DNA of 64,000 nt from Chamaelirium japonicum (Eukaryota; Streptophyta; Magnoliopsida; Liliales; Melanthiaceae). Below are positions 31,301-39,890 of this stretch, piece by piece. Within the stretch, counting starts at the first letter, position 1. Every line of letters starts with the position of its first letter. The stretch is from assembly GCA_947650365.1 (NCBI GenBank), contig OX393551.1, forward strand, positions 59,991,173-60,055,172. The letters run 5' to 3'. The position numbers and the translations under genes were made by a program. The notes under the pieces are model-generated. The model was not told the DNA's origin, ran no database searches, and was given only the letters and a program-made list of their open reading frames with translations.

Positions 31301-34037
31301 ATAGCTGGCCAGGTACGGGTAGGGCCGACGCGAGCATAGGTCAGGCGCAGGCGGTGGTCGGCAAGAGGAAGGTGGAGGTCGGTAGAGGGGAGGCTGCAAA
31401 TGAAGGACAAGTACGGCTACAAAAAGGAAGAAGGTGACACTGTCGTGAGAGGAGAAACAACCCATTAGAGGACTTAGAGATCAGGCCGGTGTCATCGCCG
31501 AGCACAAGGTTTGGTCTGTGGATATAAGGCCAAATACAACGGAGAAGGCACAACGACTTGCGGCCGGATCAAGCGGCGCAAGGACTCAGAGTAGGCACAA
31601 CTCGCAAAGTGATAGACGAAGCCGGAGAGTAAATAGATCACAACAGATCTAATAGGGAGAAGCCTCATGCTTGAGGTTGAAGTGGCCGGAGACGGGCAGA
31701 GGAGGGTTGCGGCGGCGACCAAGGAGGCCAAGACTAGAGGCACGTGATCTGGATGCTGCATAAGAGACGACACGAGGAGTTTCCGAACACAGAGGACGGC
31801 CACTCTGCCACACGAAGGAAGGCCGAAGGACAAGTCAGAGGAGGAGATTCGATCCTCTCCTCCTTGATCTGAAAAGGCAAGCCTCATGCGGGAGGAGGCT
31901 GACGGCTTATAGCAACTGCAGGAGGAGGCCGACGATAATCGCGGAGGAAGCTTGATGACACGCCGTCGTGCCTCACGCCCACTATAAACAAGATCTGATG
32001 TCATCGGATCTGCACGCTGATGCACAAAGGGTTTGGCCCGATTGAGATCTACAGATTACGAGGAGAGAGGAGGCTGGCATGTGGCGTTCAGTGTAGTCAA
32101 GGCGTCAAGGCGATGCCTAGGCGATTTGGTCTGCCTAAGCGAGACGGTGCCTAGGCGATAAAAATTAAATATATTAAATAAATATAAGTCATATATCTAT
32201 ATAAGTAATTTGTGATTTTATGCATAATAAATTTTAATTTCTAGAGATAGATATGGTCGAAATAATACTATTTGATAATGGGTATGATCCAGAGCGTATG
32301 GTAAGCTACAAAACCAATATTATTGTATCAAATAGGAATTATGCATCAACCACAATAATTATACGTTGCAAATATTAATCACATATCAGCAAGAGCAACA
32401 TAAACCTATCATAGCCATAAATTCAAACAAATAACATAAGCATAAATATAACCATATTAGATAATCTATTATTTTTGGAACATTTCACAACCACGTATCC
32501 AAAAAAAAAAAAATTAAAATTACTCATTTAAATCACCTAACCATCTACATCTTCGTCACTTTTGTATGAATAATCCTTATATGTCTCTTTCGACTTTTTC
32601 CTTTTCAAACCCTGAGAACATGGACACGATAGTTTTTTTTTTTCACATTAATGATGCATGGTATTAGCCATCGATAAAGCAACATGGACGTATAAAACCA
32701 AACGAGATCTAAGAAAACTCAATTTGAACCCGACTAATTTTATAAAAAAAAAAAAACAAATTACAACACCGCCTGAGCGGCTGCCTAGGCTCCACCGCCC
32801 GCTTAACCATGGCCTAGGCGGTCGGGGGTCCAAAACGCCTAGGCGATGGCCTAGGCGGCGCCTTGACTACACTGGTGGCGTTAGATCGAGAGGGGGCCGC
32901 CTCGGGTGGGCCTGTAGAGGACAGTCGTCGGTCTGATCGGGGTTGTGCGCTCCAACATCGAATCAAGAGGAGGAGGCCGGCTGAATCTGTGGGAAGGTCG
33001 GCTGGATCTTGGTGAGCTCATTGAAGGCACAAATCGGCCGGATCTGGATGAGGAAGAGGAGCTCTCCTACCTCGGGCTGTGACCAGGAGGCCGGGGCGAG
33101 AAGAGGAGGCTGCGGGCTCACAGGGATCGGAGAAGAGGGAGAAGGGGCGCGCGCACAGGGATCTGAGAAGAGGGAGGGGGGGCGCACAGGTGGTCCGCTC
33201 AGGGGGGCGCACAGGGGATCTCTGGAGGATCGCACAAGGGGCGCTCGGGGGGGGGGGGAGGGGGAGAATCGGGGGTATCTCGGGAGGGTCGCGTAGCACG
33301 GGAGATCACACAAGTAGGAGGGATCGGATTGCGCAGTAGGTGGGCGACCGGGCTCAATAGAAGGGGGAGATCGAAATAACAGGGGGGAGGAGATTGCAGA
33401 TAGAGACGTGAGAAAAAACAAATTTACTTTGCTCGGCCTCCCCGAGGTCGCCGGTGGCAACCGATGAGTCCGAGGCCAGAGATGGGATCTCCAAAACCCT
33501 AGGCCGGCTCTAATACCATGTTACGAAGAAAGAGAGACTATGGTTTGGGGAGAAAACTCCTTGTATTATCTCACATCATTCCATATGATTACCTCTCCTT
33601 ATATAAGGAGAGAACGCACATCATTACAATACCACAACTAAGGCGGGACTCATAGTAACTCTATATCTAATAATAGGATCCAAAATAGGCCGTATTATAT
33701 CAAACGGATGTGTGAGCAACCCTAATTGAGATGAGATGATCTTTAAACAAAGAGAAGGGATGGGAGGTGTGAATCTCACGATCGCATCCGTAGATCCGTC
33801 GACGGACCAGACGGTGAGGTCCCCCTTCCGGAGCTTGAGGACGCTCGACGGGGATAGTTGGAAGCGACCGGCCGCCGACCCGCCGGTCCCTTTCATCCCG
33901 CAGACAATCGTCGGCGTCCTTAGCGCTTTGAAGAATCCACGGCTCTCGAGGGCGACGGCCGCTTGGGGGAGGGTTCGGCTCTGGAAGTGTCCCAAGACTG
34001 GAACGCACTTGGTAAAGAGGAGTGAGGAGGCGCGCAT
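22386..34037 (-). CDS. Macro-domain (ADP-ribose-binding) protein gene, six exons found
   Basis: Exons on the minus strand: 33780-34037, 23174-23222, 22998-23100, 22796-22891, 22599-22673, 22386-22455. All have GT donors and AG acceptors, and phases join to exactly 217 codons. The protein has an N-terminal extension of about 60 residues (MRASSLLFTKCVP..., organelle-targeting-like). A macro domain follows: LRKGDLTVWSVDGSTDAI, then ANERMLGGGGVDG with the Asn and Asp typical of MacroD-class hydrolases, then HVIHTVGPIYDVD, then FPAISCGVYGYPYDEA. It resembles the single-macro-domain plant family (Arabidopsis At2g40600 type), inferred to bind ADP-ribose or remove it from proteins. VNGANE replaces the usual VNAANE. 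The final strand and helix are missing, so the gene may be truncated or use an alternative 3' exon. Intron 1 is 10,557 bp of nested transposons. Confidence 0.8.
23391..23916. mobile_element. Tourist-like MITE with GGCTCTGTTTGGA end
   Basis: The left end GGCTCTGTTTGGAT is matched by an inverted right end (reverse complement GGCTTTGTTTGTATAG) at 23916. A second, similar right end at 23839 is flanked by CTA like the left side. The true boundary is ambiguous and the right end looks duplicated. AAGTTTACTTT-type words fill the subterminal regions. Confidence 0.6.
23940..24320 (+). pseudogene. 5' fragment of an LTR retrotransposon with gag start
   Basis: A CT-rich microsatellite (23940-23972) is followed by TTCACA and TGGTATCAGAGC at 23979-23990, an initiator-Met primer site directly after an LTR end. 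About 200 bp downstream, a gag-like fragment reads KLDETYYMD and, in another frame, GKGRLGYIKGKIQAP. This resembles the N-terminal gag motif of copia-type elements (...KGKIGYINGxI...). The frame is broken and the rest of the element is absent. Confidence 0.5.
24360..24740. repeat. Repeat rich in GTATCCGATAC words
   Basis: Multiple inverted GTATCGGATA/TATCCGATAC words between 24590 and 24700 followed by GTATCCATGTTTCATAG. This resembles the subterminal part of plant non-autonomous DNA elements. Ends and TSD were not resolved. Confidence 0.4.
24741..25794. other. AT-rich intronic sequence, nothing recognised
   Basis: About 1 kb of AT-rich sequence with stops in all frames and no repeat family recognised. 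Probably unique intron sequence of the macro gene or very old transposon residue. Confidence 0.5.
25985..26690. repeat. Degenerate palindromic minisatellite
   Basis: Repeated blocks combine AATTGAGTTGAATTAACTCA with CAAATTCTTATGA...GTTCATAAGAATTTGGGG. About seven irregular copies are spaced roughly 60-150 bp apart. Each block contains two short palindromes (AGTTGAATTAACT; CTTATGA/TCATAAG). It lies within the hAT element and encodes nothing. Confidence 0.85.
26765..27440 (-). repeat. 3' LTR of the short LTR element
   Basis: 676 bp, TGACGCAGGACG...CCCGCATCA. It contains the last 14 codons of the proline-rich frame (27398-27440). Confidence 0.9.
27398..28446 (-). pseudogene. Proline-rich ORF of the short LTR element (frameshifted)
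   Basis: An ATG at 28446-28444, 11 bp after the primer site, starts an acidic/aromatic segment (MFYHYDRSYDSR...). The frame shifts near 28260 and continues to a stop at 27398, inside the 3' LTR. The second part has a short helical region (FLRLNPNDLNC, ALQFQQQKERQQWY). It then has about 150 residues very rich in Pro, Val and Leu (PPPPVVHPLPVSPVD), and an end containing FVAEFDAGADS. No zinc knuckle or classic gag motif is visible. It could be a divergent gag-like protein, as in elements that keep only gag, or captured host sequence. I cannot assign a function. Confidence 0.6.
28473..29148 (-). repeat. 5' LTR of the short LTR element
   Basis: 676 bp, TGACGCAGAAAG...CCCGCATTA; adjacent to the primer site on its left (minus orientation). 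Confidence 0.9.
29218..29541. mobile_element. hAT-type MITE (GTTACCAA family), copy B
   Basis: 324 bp, starting CATAGTTACCAAGTC and ending TTTTTGGTAACAAAT. It is flanked by ATTCAAAG at 29210-29217 and 29542-29549. The left copy of that 8-mer is also the right TSD of the hAT at 25803-29209, so the two elements abut at one target. The interior matches copy A at 20917-21340. Confidence 0.85.
29550..29851. other. Spacer, nothing recognised
   Basis: Unremarkable intronic sequence with a short CTGAACC/GGTTCAG-like word pair near 29700. No gene or repeat boundary was seen. Confidence 0.4.
29852..30013 (-). repeat. 3' LTR of the LARD-like element
   Basis: Contains GGGTTTGGGGAGAAAACTCC and a CTTATATAAGGAGAGAACG stretch with a possible TATA. 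Matches 33519-33672. Confidence 0.85.
30350..31340 (-). repeat. GC-rich low-complexity internal region of the LARD-like element
   Basis: Degenerate tandem words (GAGCGCAAGGGCGCAAG, GTGCAAGGCG, GGACCGGCAGAGC) recur irregularly. They produce long but meaningless open frames on both strands (Cys/Leu/Ser-rich on the minus strand). No conserved domain was seen, and I read this as non-coding. Confidence 0.7.
32089..32874. mobile_element. Intact hAT-type element (CAGTGTAGTCAAGGCG family)
   Basis: Perfect 16-bp TIRs CAGTGTAGTCAAGGCG / CGCCTTGACTACACTG with TSD GTGGCGTT at 32081-32088 and 32875-32882. Subterminal CGCCTAGGCG/GCCTAGGCGAT repeats; AT-rich core without transposase. A CAGTG terminus plus an 8-bp TSD is classic hAT. 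It is inserted in the LARD-like element and is the best-preserved member of its family here. Confidence 0.93.
33519..33672 (-). repeat. 5' LTR of the LARD-like element
   Basis: TGTTACGAAGAAAGAGAGAC...ATATCTAATA; adjacent on the left to the primer site at about 33508-33519. Confidence 0.85.
33780..34037 (-). CDS. Exon 1 of the macro-domain gene
   Basis: An ATG at 34037-34035 opens 86 codons ending in DAI at a GTGAGA donor (33779-33774). The next codon, Val, starts exon 2 at 23222. An upstream in-frame ATG at 34103 is possible. The downstream start was preferred because it gives a basic/hydroxylated N-terminus (MRASSLLFTK) that could be a transit peptide. The first macro-domain strand (GDLTVWSVDGSTDAI) is encoded here. 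Confidence 0.8.
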
Positions 34038-34188
34038 CACTTGCGCGCGGGGGCGGTTTAGCTCAGTTGCCAGAAGCGAACACACAAGTTCGTGGAAGTG
34101 CAAGGTGGAATCTGGTCCATTCAGTGGACTCCATGAATCATGAACCGTTCACATGGATCAATTGCTTAATTGATTTTGCTAATAATTA
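34038..34188 (-). promoter_or_regulatory. Short remaining upstream region of the macro-domain gene
   Basis: Only about 150 bp separate the chosen start codon from the transposon block beginning at 34189. No clear TATA box is visible on the minus strand here. The original promoter is therefore probably displaced upstream of 41636, or transcription starts in the adjacent copia LTR. This is inference. Confidence 0.35.
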
Positions 34189-34193
34189 TTAGA

Positions 34194-34346
34194 TGTTGCG
34201 AAAAGCGTATTGTATTATTCATTTACCCCCCTATATATAGGCATAATTGGAGGTTGGGATAGAGACGGGGAAATCTCCTATCCCATGAATCTAGGGGTAT
34301 TTATCCGGTGGGCATCCATATCCGATGCCACCACCGTTTCATAACA
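34194..34346 (-). repeat. 3' LTR of the 153-bp-LTR copia element
   Basis: Contains CCCCCTATATATAGG with a possible TATA box. It faces the macro-domain gene start about 160 bp away. The flanking CTCCCCCTTGG (34347-34357) is the polypurine tract on the minus strand. Confidence 0.9.
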
Positions 34347-34380
34347 CTCCCCCTTGGATGACCACCATTTATCATTGATT

Positions 34381-34575
34381 GCCTCATTAAAACCTTTGAT
34401 GGAAAAACACAGTGGGAAAAATCCTATCAAAGGAAAAAGAGTACAACCTTAGTTCTTCAGGAACAAGTTCTTCAGGAACTATGGTGGGTGCGCATAATGC
34501 TGCCTCGTTAAAACCTTTGATGGGAAAACCCTGTGGGAAAAACCCTACCAAAGGAAAAAGAGTACAGCGCGCATA
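34381..34575 (-). repeat. Tandem duplication in the copia 3' untranslated region
   Basis: The block TTAAAACCTTTGATGG...AAAGGAAAAAGAGTACA occurs at about 34388-34445 and again at 34507-34567, about 120 bp apart. A third partial repeat (GTTCTTCAGGAAC) occurs twice between them. Confidence 0.85.
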
Positions 34576-34662
34576 AATTTGCATCTTCAGGATGCCCTCC
34601 GCCTAACAATTACATTACCATTATTACATCTCTCCCCCTGATTATATCTCCTCCTTATTACA

Positions 34663-34960
34663 TCAATTTGTTTGGTGATTGAGCCGTCGTAGTCCGATGC
34701 CGTACACCATCTTTTGGAAAGTAGACTTGGGCAAAGCTTTGGTGAAAAGATCCGCAAGATTGTCGCTTGACCGTACTTGCTTGACTTCAATCTTCCTTTT
34801 CTTCTGAAGTTCGTGGGTGTAGAAAAACTTTGGTGAGATGTGCTTTGTTCGATCTCCCTTGATGAAGCCAGCTTGAATTTGAGCAATACATGCGGCATTA
34901 TCTTCATGGATAACTGTCGGCTCTTTGGTAACGGATGCCAACTGGCAACTGCTTCTGATA
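34663..34960 (-). pseudogene. RNase H C-terminal part of the copia pol, beyond the MITE
   Basis: The frame contains EPTVIHEDNAACIAQIQAG, a TKHISPKFFYTHEL stretch and NLADLFTKALP, typical of the copia RNase H end. It is separated from the main pol frame by the 569-bp MITE. A GCTTCTGATA direct repeat marks the join. Confidence 0.85.
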
Positions 34961-35529
34961 GGGCTGTGCAAAAACCGACCCGAACCGTCTAACCGAACCG
35001 AAACCGACCAAAATTTAACCGAAATAACCGAACCGAACATTAAACCGAACCGAAAACAAACCGAACTGACAAAACCGATTAAATCGGTTTCGGTTTCGGT
35101 TCCCGGGTATGAAACACCGAACCGAAACCGAAAAAACCGACCCGACTTTTTAAATCATAAACACAACGGCCATAATACTTTTGTTTACAGTAAGTGCAAG
35201 TCGGAAGTAATTATGTTAGATCTACAATGCTTCAAAAGAGTGAACGTCGGTTGATTTTGCTTTGAACTTTCATTTTGGCACTATGTAAGAACATAATCAT
35301 CCACTTATTTGTGATGAACTGACGATTAAGATTCAAGAGCCAAGGGTTCTAGCATATCTCATATTAACCGAAACCGAACCGAAACCGAATCGAAAACCGA
35401 TCACACCGAACCGACAAAAACCGACCATTTCGGTTTCGGTTTCGGTTTTGATTTTTCGAAAACCGAAAAAAAATAAAACCGACAAAACCGACACCGAAAC
35501 CGACCGACAAAACCGATGCTCACCCCTAG
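34961..35529. mobile_element. hAT-like MITE in the RNase H coding region
   Basis: The direct repeat GCTTCTGATA is at 34951-34960 and 35530-35539. The left end GGGCTGTGCAAAAACCG and right end (reverse complement CTAGGGGTGAGCATCGG) are imperfect TIRs. The subterminal zones are packed with AACCGAAACCG/CGGTTTCGGTT words. The 10-bp repeat probably includes an 8-bp hAT TSD. It shifts and terminates the copia pol frame. Confidence 0.8.
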
Positions 35530-35539
35530 GCTTCTGATA

Positions 35540-38500
35540 TGCTGCACAAGTGACCTCAACCATACGCATTCTCTACTTGCTTCATGCAGGGCTAATATTT
35601 CAGCATGGTTCGATGATGTAGCCACAAGTGTTTGTTTGGTCGATCTCCAAGAAATAGCTGCATTGTTATTCAAAAATACATACCCTGTTTGGGATCGACC
35701 CTTATGGGGGTCAGAGAGAAAACCTGAATCTGCATAACCAATCAAGTGAGGAGTACCACAAGAATAAAACAATCCCATATCAGTGGTTCCTCGCAAATAT
35801 CTAAATATTTGCTTTATTCCATTCCAATGCCTAAGAGTTGGTTCTGAACTGTATCTAGCCAATAGATTGACAGAAAAATATATATCTGGTCTAGTACATT
35901 GAGCTAAATACAATAAAGCACCAATAGCACTTAAATACGGTTTTTCAGAACCAAGAATAGTTTCATGTTCCTCTTTAGGTCTAAATGGATCTTTATGAAT
36001 ATCAAGATGTCTAACTACCATGAGAGTGCTTAGTGGGTGACATTTATCTATATTAAATTTCTTTAACAAATTTTCAGTATATAAGGATTGATGTACTAGA
36101 ATCCCACTAGAGTTACGCTCGATCTGCAGGCCGAGACAAAACTTAGTATCACCAAGTTCTTTCATTTCAAACTCCCTCTTTAGATAATCAGAAGTTTTCT
36201 TGAGCTCTTCAGGAGTCCCAATCAAGTTTATGTCATCCATATAAACTGCAATTATAGTAAATCCATTTTCTGATTTCTTTATGAAAACGCATGGGCATAT
36301 GGGATCATTCTTATAACCTTCCCTAGACAAGTATTCACTAAGGCGATTGTACCACATCCTTTTGGATTGCTTTAGGCCGTACAATGCTCGTCTTAGTTTT
36401 ATCGAGTGCGCACTCTTTGATGTTGCTTCAGGCAACTTGAATCCTTTTGGGACTTTTGATGTTGCTTCGGGCAACTTGAATCCTTCTGGGATTTTCATAT
36501 AAATATCTGTGTCTAGGTTCCCGTATAGGTATGCCGTTACGACATCCATTAGTCTCATCTCTAATTTTTCAGAAACTGTGAGACTAATGAGATATCTAAA
36601 TGTAACTATATCCATAACAAGGGAATAGGTTTCTTCATAATCAATCCCGGGTTTCTGCAGGAATCCCTGGGCTACAAGCCTTGCCTTATATCTAGCGATT
36701 TCATTATTTTCATTTCTTTTCCTTACAAACACCCATTTGAAACCTACAGGGTTTACGTTATTTGGTGTTTGTACTATAGGTCCAAATACTCCACGTTTCT
36801 TGAGAGATTCAAGTTCAGCTTGAATAGCTTCTCTCCATTTTGGCCAATCAGTTCTATATCGACATTCATATATACTACGTGGTTCATTATCTTCATCATC
36901 GCCCTTTGTTATTTCAGTAGCTACTTTGTATGCAAATATGTCATCGATGACTATTTCCTTTCGGTCCCAAATTTCACCCCTCATATGGAATATTGAGCTC
37001 TCATTATTTGGTACCGGTACCTTATCCATAATCACTGCAGGGATCTCTTCAGGAGTTTGAGGGAAATTTAGCCATTGGGAAATATTTTCTTCTGGAAAAA
37101 TATGGTCCATAATCTCTTCTGGAGCATTATGACCAGGTTCTTCTGGAACCTCAACTTCTTCTGGAGTTTTAGGGCATGATTTCTCATTCAACTTCCTCTT
37201 CCGGGGAACTGAATCTTTGGAACCTATAGGTCTGCCACGTTTCTGATGTGCAGCAGTTTCATTAGTGGGAGTTGGAATATTAATTCTTACAGGTACATTC
37301 TTGACTGGAACAAACGACTTAGTTACATTAGTTGCATCATTGAAGGCATCAGGTAATTGATTTGCAATATCTTGCAAATGCAAAATCCTTTTTACTTCTA
37401 CCTCACATTGGGGAGATCTAGGATCTAGATGAGACATAGTGGAAGTATTCCACGATAATTCACGCCGTTCTTCGAGAACAGGTTGTTGCCTAGAAACTTC
37501 TTTATCTCCCCCTAACGGTGGGAAGACTGTCTCATTAAAATGACAATCTGCAAATCTAGCAGTAAATAGATCACCTGTTAAGGGTTCTAAGAATCTTATG
37601 ATTGAAGGTGAGTCAAAACCGATATAAATCCCCAATCTACGTTGGGGACCCATCTTAGTTCTATTTGGAGGGGGAATAGGGACATGTACAGCACATCCAA
37701 ACTTTCTAAGATGAGAAATATTAGGCTGAATACCTGACACAAGTTGTGCAGGAGAAAAATTATGGTATGAAGTAGGTCTGAGTCTAACAAGATTAGCAGC
37801 ATGCAAGATAGCATACCCCCATGCAGAAATTGGAAGTCTGGATTGTAAGAGTAATGGTCTAGCTATTAATTGCAAGCGCTTGATAAAAGCTTCAGCAAGG
37901 CCATTCTGGGTGTGGACATAGGGGACAGAATGTTCGACTTCTATTCCGATGGATGTGCAGAAGTCATTGAAGATTTTAGAAGAGAATTCAGCTGCATTAT
38001 CCAATCGGATAGATTTGATAGGGTTATCAGGAAAATTAGCTCTAAGTTTGATAATCTGGGATAATAATCTAGCAAATGCTAAATTTCTAGTAGAGAGTAG
38101 GCTCACGTATGACCATCTAGTAGATGCATCTATTAGGACCATAAAATATCTAAATGGACCACTAGGAGGGTGTATAGGACCACATATATCACCTTGAACC
38201 CTCTGCAGGAAGGTAGGTGATTCTGTCTCTATTTTCTTAAAAGAAGGTCTAGTGATTAACTTCCCTTGGGAACAAGGGTCACAAAAATGGTCATTTGGAA
38301 AAATCAAACTTCGATTGTTAAGAGGATGACCATATGAATTGTAAATAATCTTTCTAAGCATACCTGACCCTGGGTGACCTAATCTATCATGCCAAAGGAC
38401 CAAATCTTCAGGATTTGGGAACTTTTGGTTCCAGTGGGTGGCATAGGACTCCATAACCCCAATGTGGGTAAAGTATAACCCTAAAGATAGGGTTGAGCAT

Positions 38501-38844
38501 TTTTCTAGTATTGAAATATGCTCTCTATTTTTAGATGTGATGCAGAGGTATTCTAGATTGCCTTCATTTGTAGTTTCTAAATGATATCCATTTGCTCGGA
38601 TGTCTTTGAAGCTCAGTAAATTTCTTCTGGAATTTTCTGAGTATAGAGCATCCTTAATTAGCAAATGAGTACCATTAGGTAAAAGTATATGGGCTCTTCC
38701 GGACCCTGTAACTATGTCAGTAGGGCCAGCCACTGTAGTAACCATACGTGAATTATATTCAATGTTTGTAAAGAATTTTCTGTGTTTCAGTATGGTATGT
38801 GTTGTTGCACTATCTATCAGGCAAATCTCTTTGCAGTTGGTCAT
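35540..38844 (-). pseudogene. Copia pol: protease, integrase, RT, RNase H (interrupted 3' end)
   Basis: About 1,100 open codons. The start is a protease-like LIDSATTHTI, followed by a pre-integrase LWHDRLGHPG. The integrase core has Asp in MVLIDASTRW, Asp in IRLDNAAEF and Glu in NGLAEAF. RT has KWVFVRKRNENN, YMDD in AVYMDDINLIG (about 36233-36247) and LYGLKQSKRMWY. RNase H has IGYADSGFLSDP and AISWRSTKQT. A segment PEGFKLPEATSK / PKGFKLPEATSK is tandemly duplicated at about 36400-36495. The domain set is complete up to the MITE. The frame through the MITE reads meaningless Arg/Phe-rich residues to a stop at 35401. Gag lies upstream in a separate broken frame. Confidence 0.88.
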
Positions 38845-39291
38845 CGTTCCTAAATGATAAGTTATGAGTCAATAAATACCATAATAGAAGTATCAATGAT
38901 AAAACTTACTAACACAATTTCTAAGTAAAATCACCAGAATGACAATATAAATTGATAATATCCAACAGAATATAAAAATTACTCAACAATGTCTGATAGA
39001 ATAAAAACTACTGAGTAATGTCTGACTGGAAATAAAAACTACTTAGCAATGTCTGACAGAAAAAACTCATTGAAGTAATCAGAATTTTCTAGGTACGATG
39101 TCTTCAGGACATCAGTCTTCTTTTGGTAATCTTAAGGTACGATGTCTTCAGGACATCAATCTTCTTCTGGTAATTAGGTACGATGTCTTCAGGACATCAG
39201 TCTTCTTCTGGTAATCTTAAGGTACAATGTCTTCTAGACATCAGTCTTCTTCTGGTAATCTTCAGACCACTCATTATTTTCTCATGTTTAC
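38845..39291 (-). repeat. Gag-pol spacer with two tandem-repeat arrays
   Basis: 38960-39075 holds three units of about 36 bp (AAAAACTACT...AATGTCTGA). 39092-39262 holds four units of about 42-46 bp, each containing GGTACGATGTCTTCAGGACA and CTTCTTCTGGTAAT. Units are 85-95% alike. The arrays lie where gag would normally run into protease and break that reading frame. Confidence 0.88.
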
Positions 39292-39890
39292 TGGCACGGC
39301 AGTTTCCGAACTAATGTCCTTCCTAGGACCCTAATTATCATCTCTTCCAGGATGATATTGGTGTCCACCTCTTCCAGGGTGGTCTCTACCTCTTCTAGGG
39401 TAGTTATTGCGTCCTTCACTGCCGTGTCTTCCATCTCTCCTTCCTCTACCTCTACCTTGGTAAAAATCATTGGTGTTTGCTTCTGGCAGTGCCAATGATC
39501 TAGTAGCTCTATAATTATGATTCTTTACTAGTAAGGTATTATGTTTTTCAACGATCAGGTGGACTTTTATAAGTTCTAAGTACTTCTGGTACTTCATCCC
39601 CTGTATTGTTGTTGTAGAATGATTATTTGGGTAGAAGGTAGATAGCGTTTTATCGTTCGCTCTTTGCTGCAGGCAAAGTGATCATCTTCTGGTGATCGTA
39701 GCGTTTCTTGAGTGCCTTCCAGAGATCTACAGGATCTACTATGCTCATATATTTATTCTTCAAATCTACCTTAACCATAGTCATATATTCATGTATGCAC
39801 GTATGTTCATTAATTACTATGATTACCATATACATCACATGTGCATATAGAGATATATTATAGAAAACAATTTGACATATCATGTACAAA
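39292..39890 (-). pseudogene. Gag remnant of the copia element, internally deleted
   Basis: Minus-strand fragments read DPVDLWKALKKRYDHQK (about 39700), then after a short gap KYQKYLELIKVHLIVEKH (about 39590), then a basic RGRGRR...GRDHPGRGG tail. These match the start, C-terminal part and RG-rich end of copia gag (UBN2 type). The middle of gag, usually 60-90 residues, is missing at about 39598-39660. The N-terminus beyond 39780 is not recognisable. Confidence 0.75.

Larger units (their letters stand above)
29852..33672 (-). mobile_element. LARD-like non-autonomous LTR retrotransposon
   Basis: Short LTRs (29852-30013, 162 bp; 33519-33672, 154 bp) start TGTTA and end TCTAATA. The TSD ATAGG is at 29847-29851 and 33673-33677. 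A primer site TGGTATTAGAGC (one base off initiator-Met) adjoins the right LTR. A polypurine GACGGGGGG (reverse strand) adjoins the left LTR, giving minus orientation. The internal region is about 3.5 kb (2.7 kb without the hAT at 32089-32874) and encodes no retroviral domain. LTRs differ at a dozen or so positions plus an indel, so the insertion is older than its neighbours. Confidence 0.85.
23223..33779 (-). other. Intron 1 of the macro-domain gene, 10.6 kb of nested transposons
   Basis: Donor GTGAGA at 33779 and acceptor TTTGCAG at 23223. Inside, in plus order: a Tourist-like MITE, an LTR-element 5' fragment, a GTATCCGATAC-rich repeat, a hAT carrying a 2.4-kb LTR element, a second hAT abutting it, and a 3.8-kb LARD-like element carrying a third CTAGGCG-type hAT. 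The other introns are only 106-160 bp except intron 2 (73 bp). Confidence 0.8.

Noticed and set aside
34040..34085. tRNA A-box-like GGTTTAGCTCAGTTGCC upstream of macro exon 1
   Set aside because: No B box at proper spacing and no cloverleaf could be drawn; likely chance.
39092..39262. CRISPR-like direct repeats
   Set aside because: Only four units, contiguous without unique spacers, inside a plant retrotransposon.
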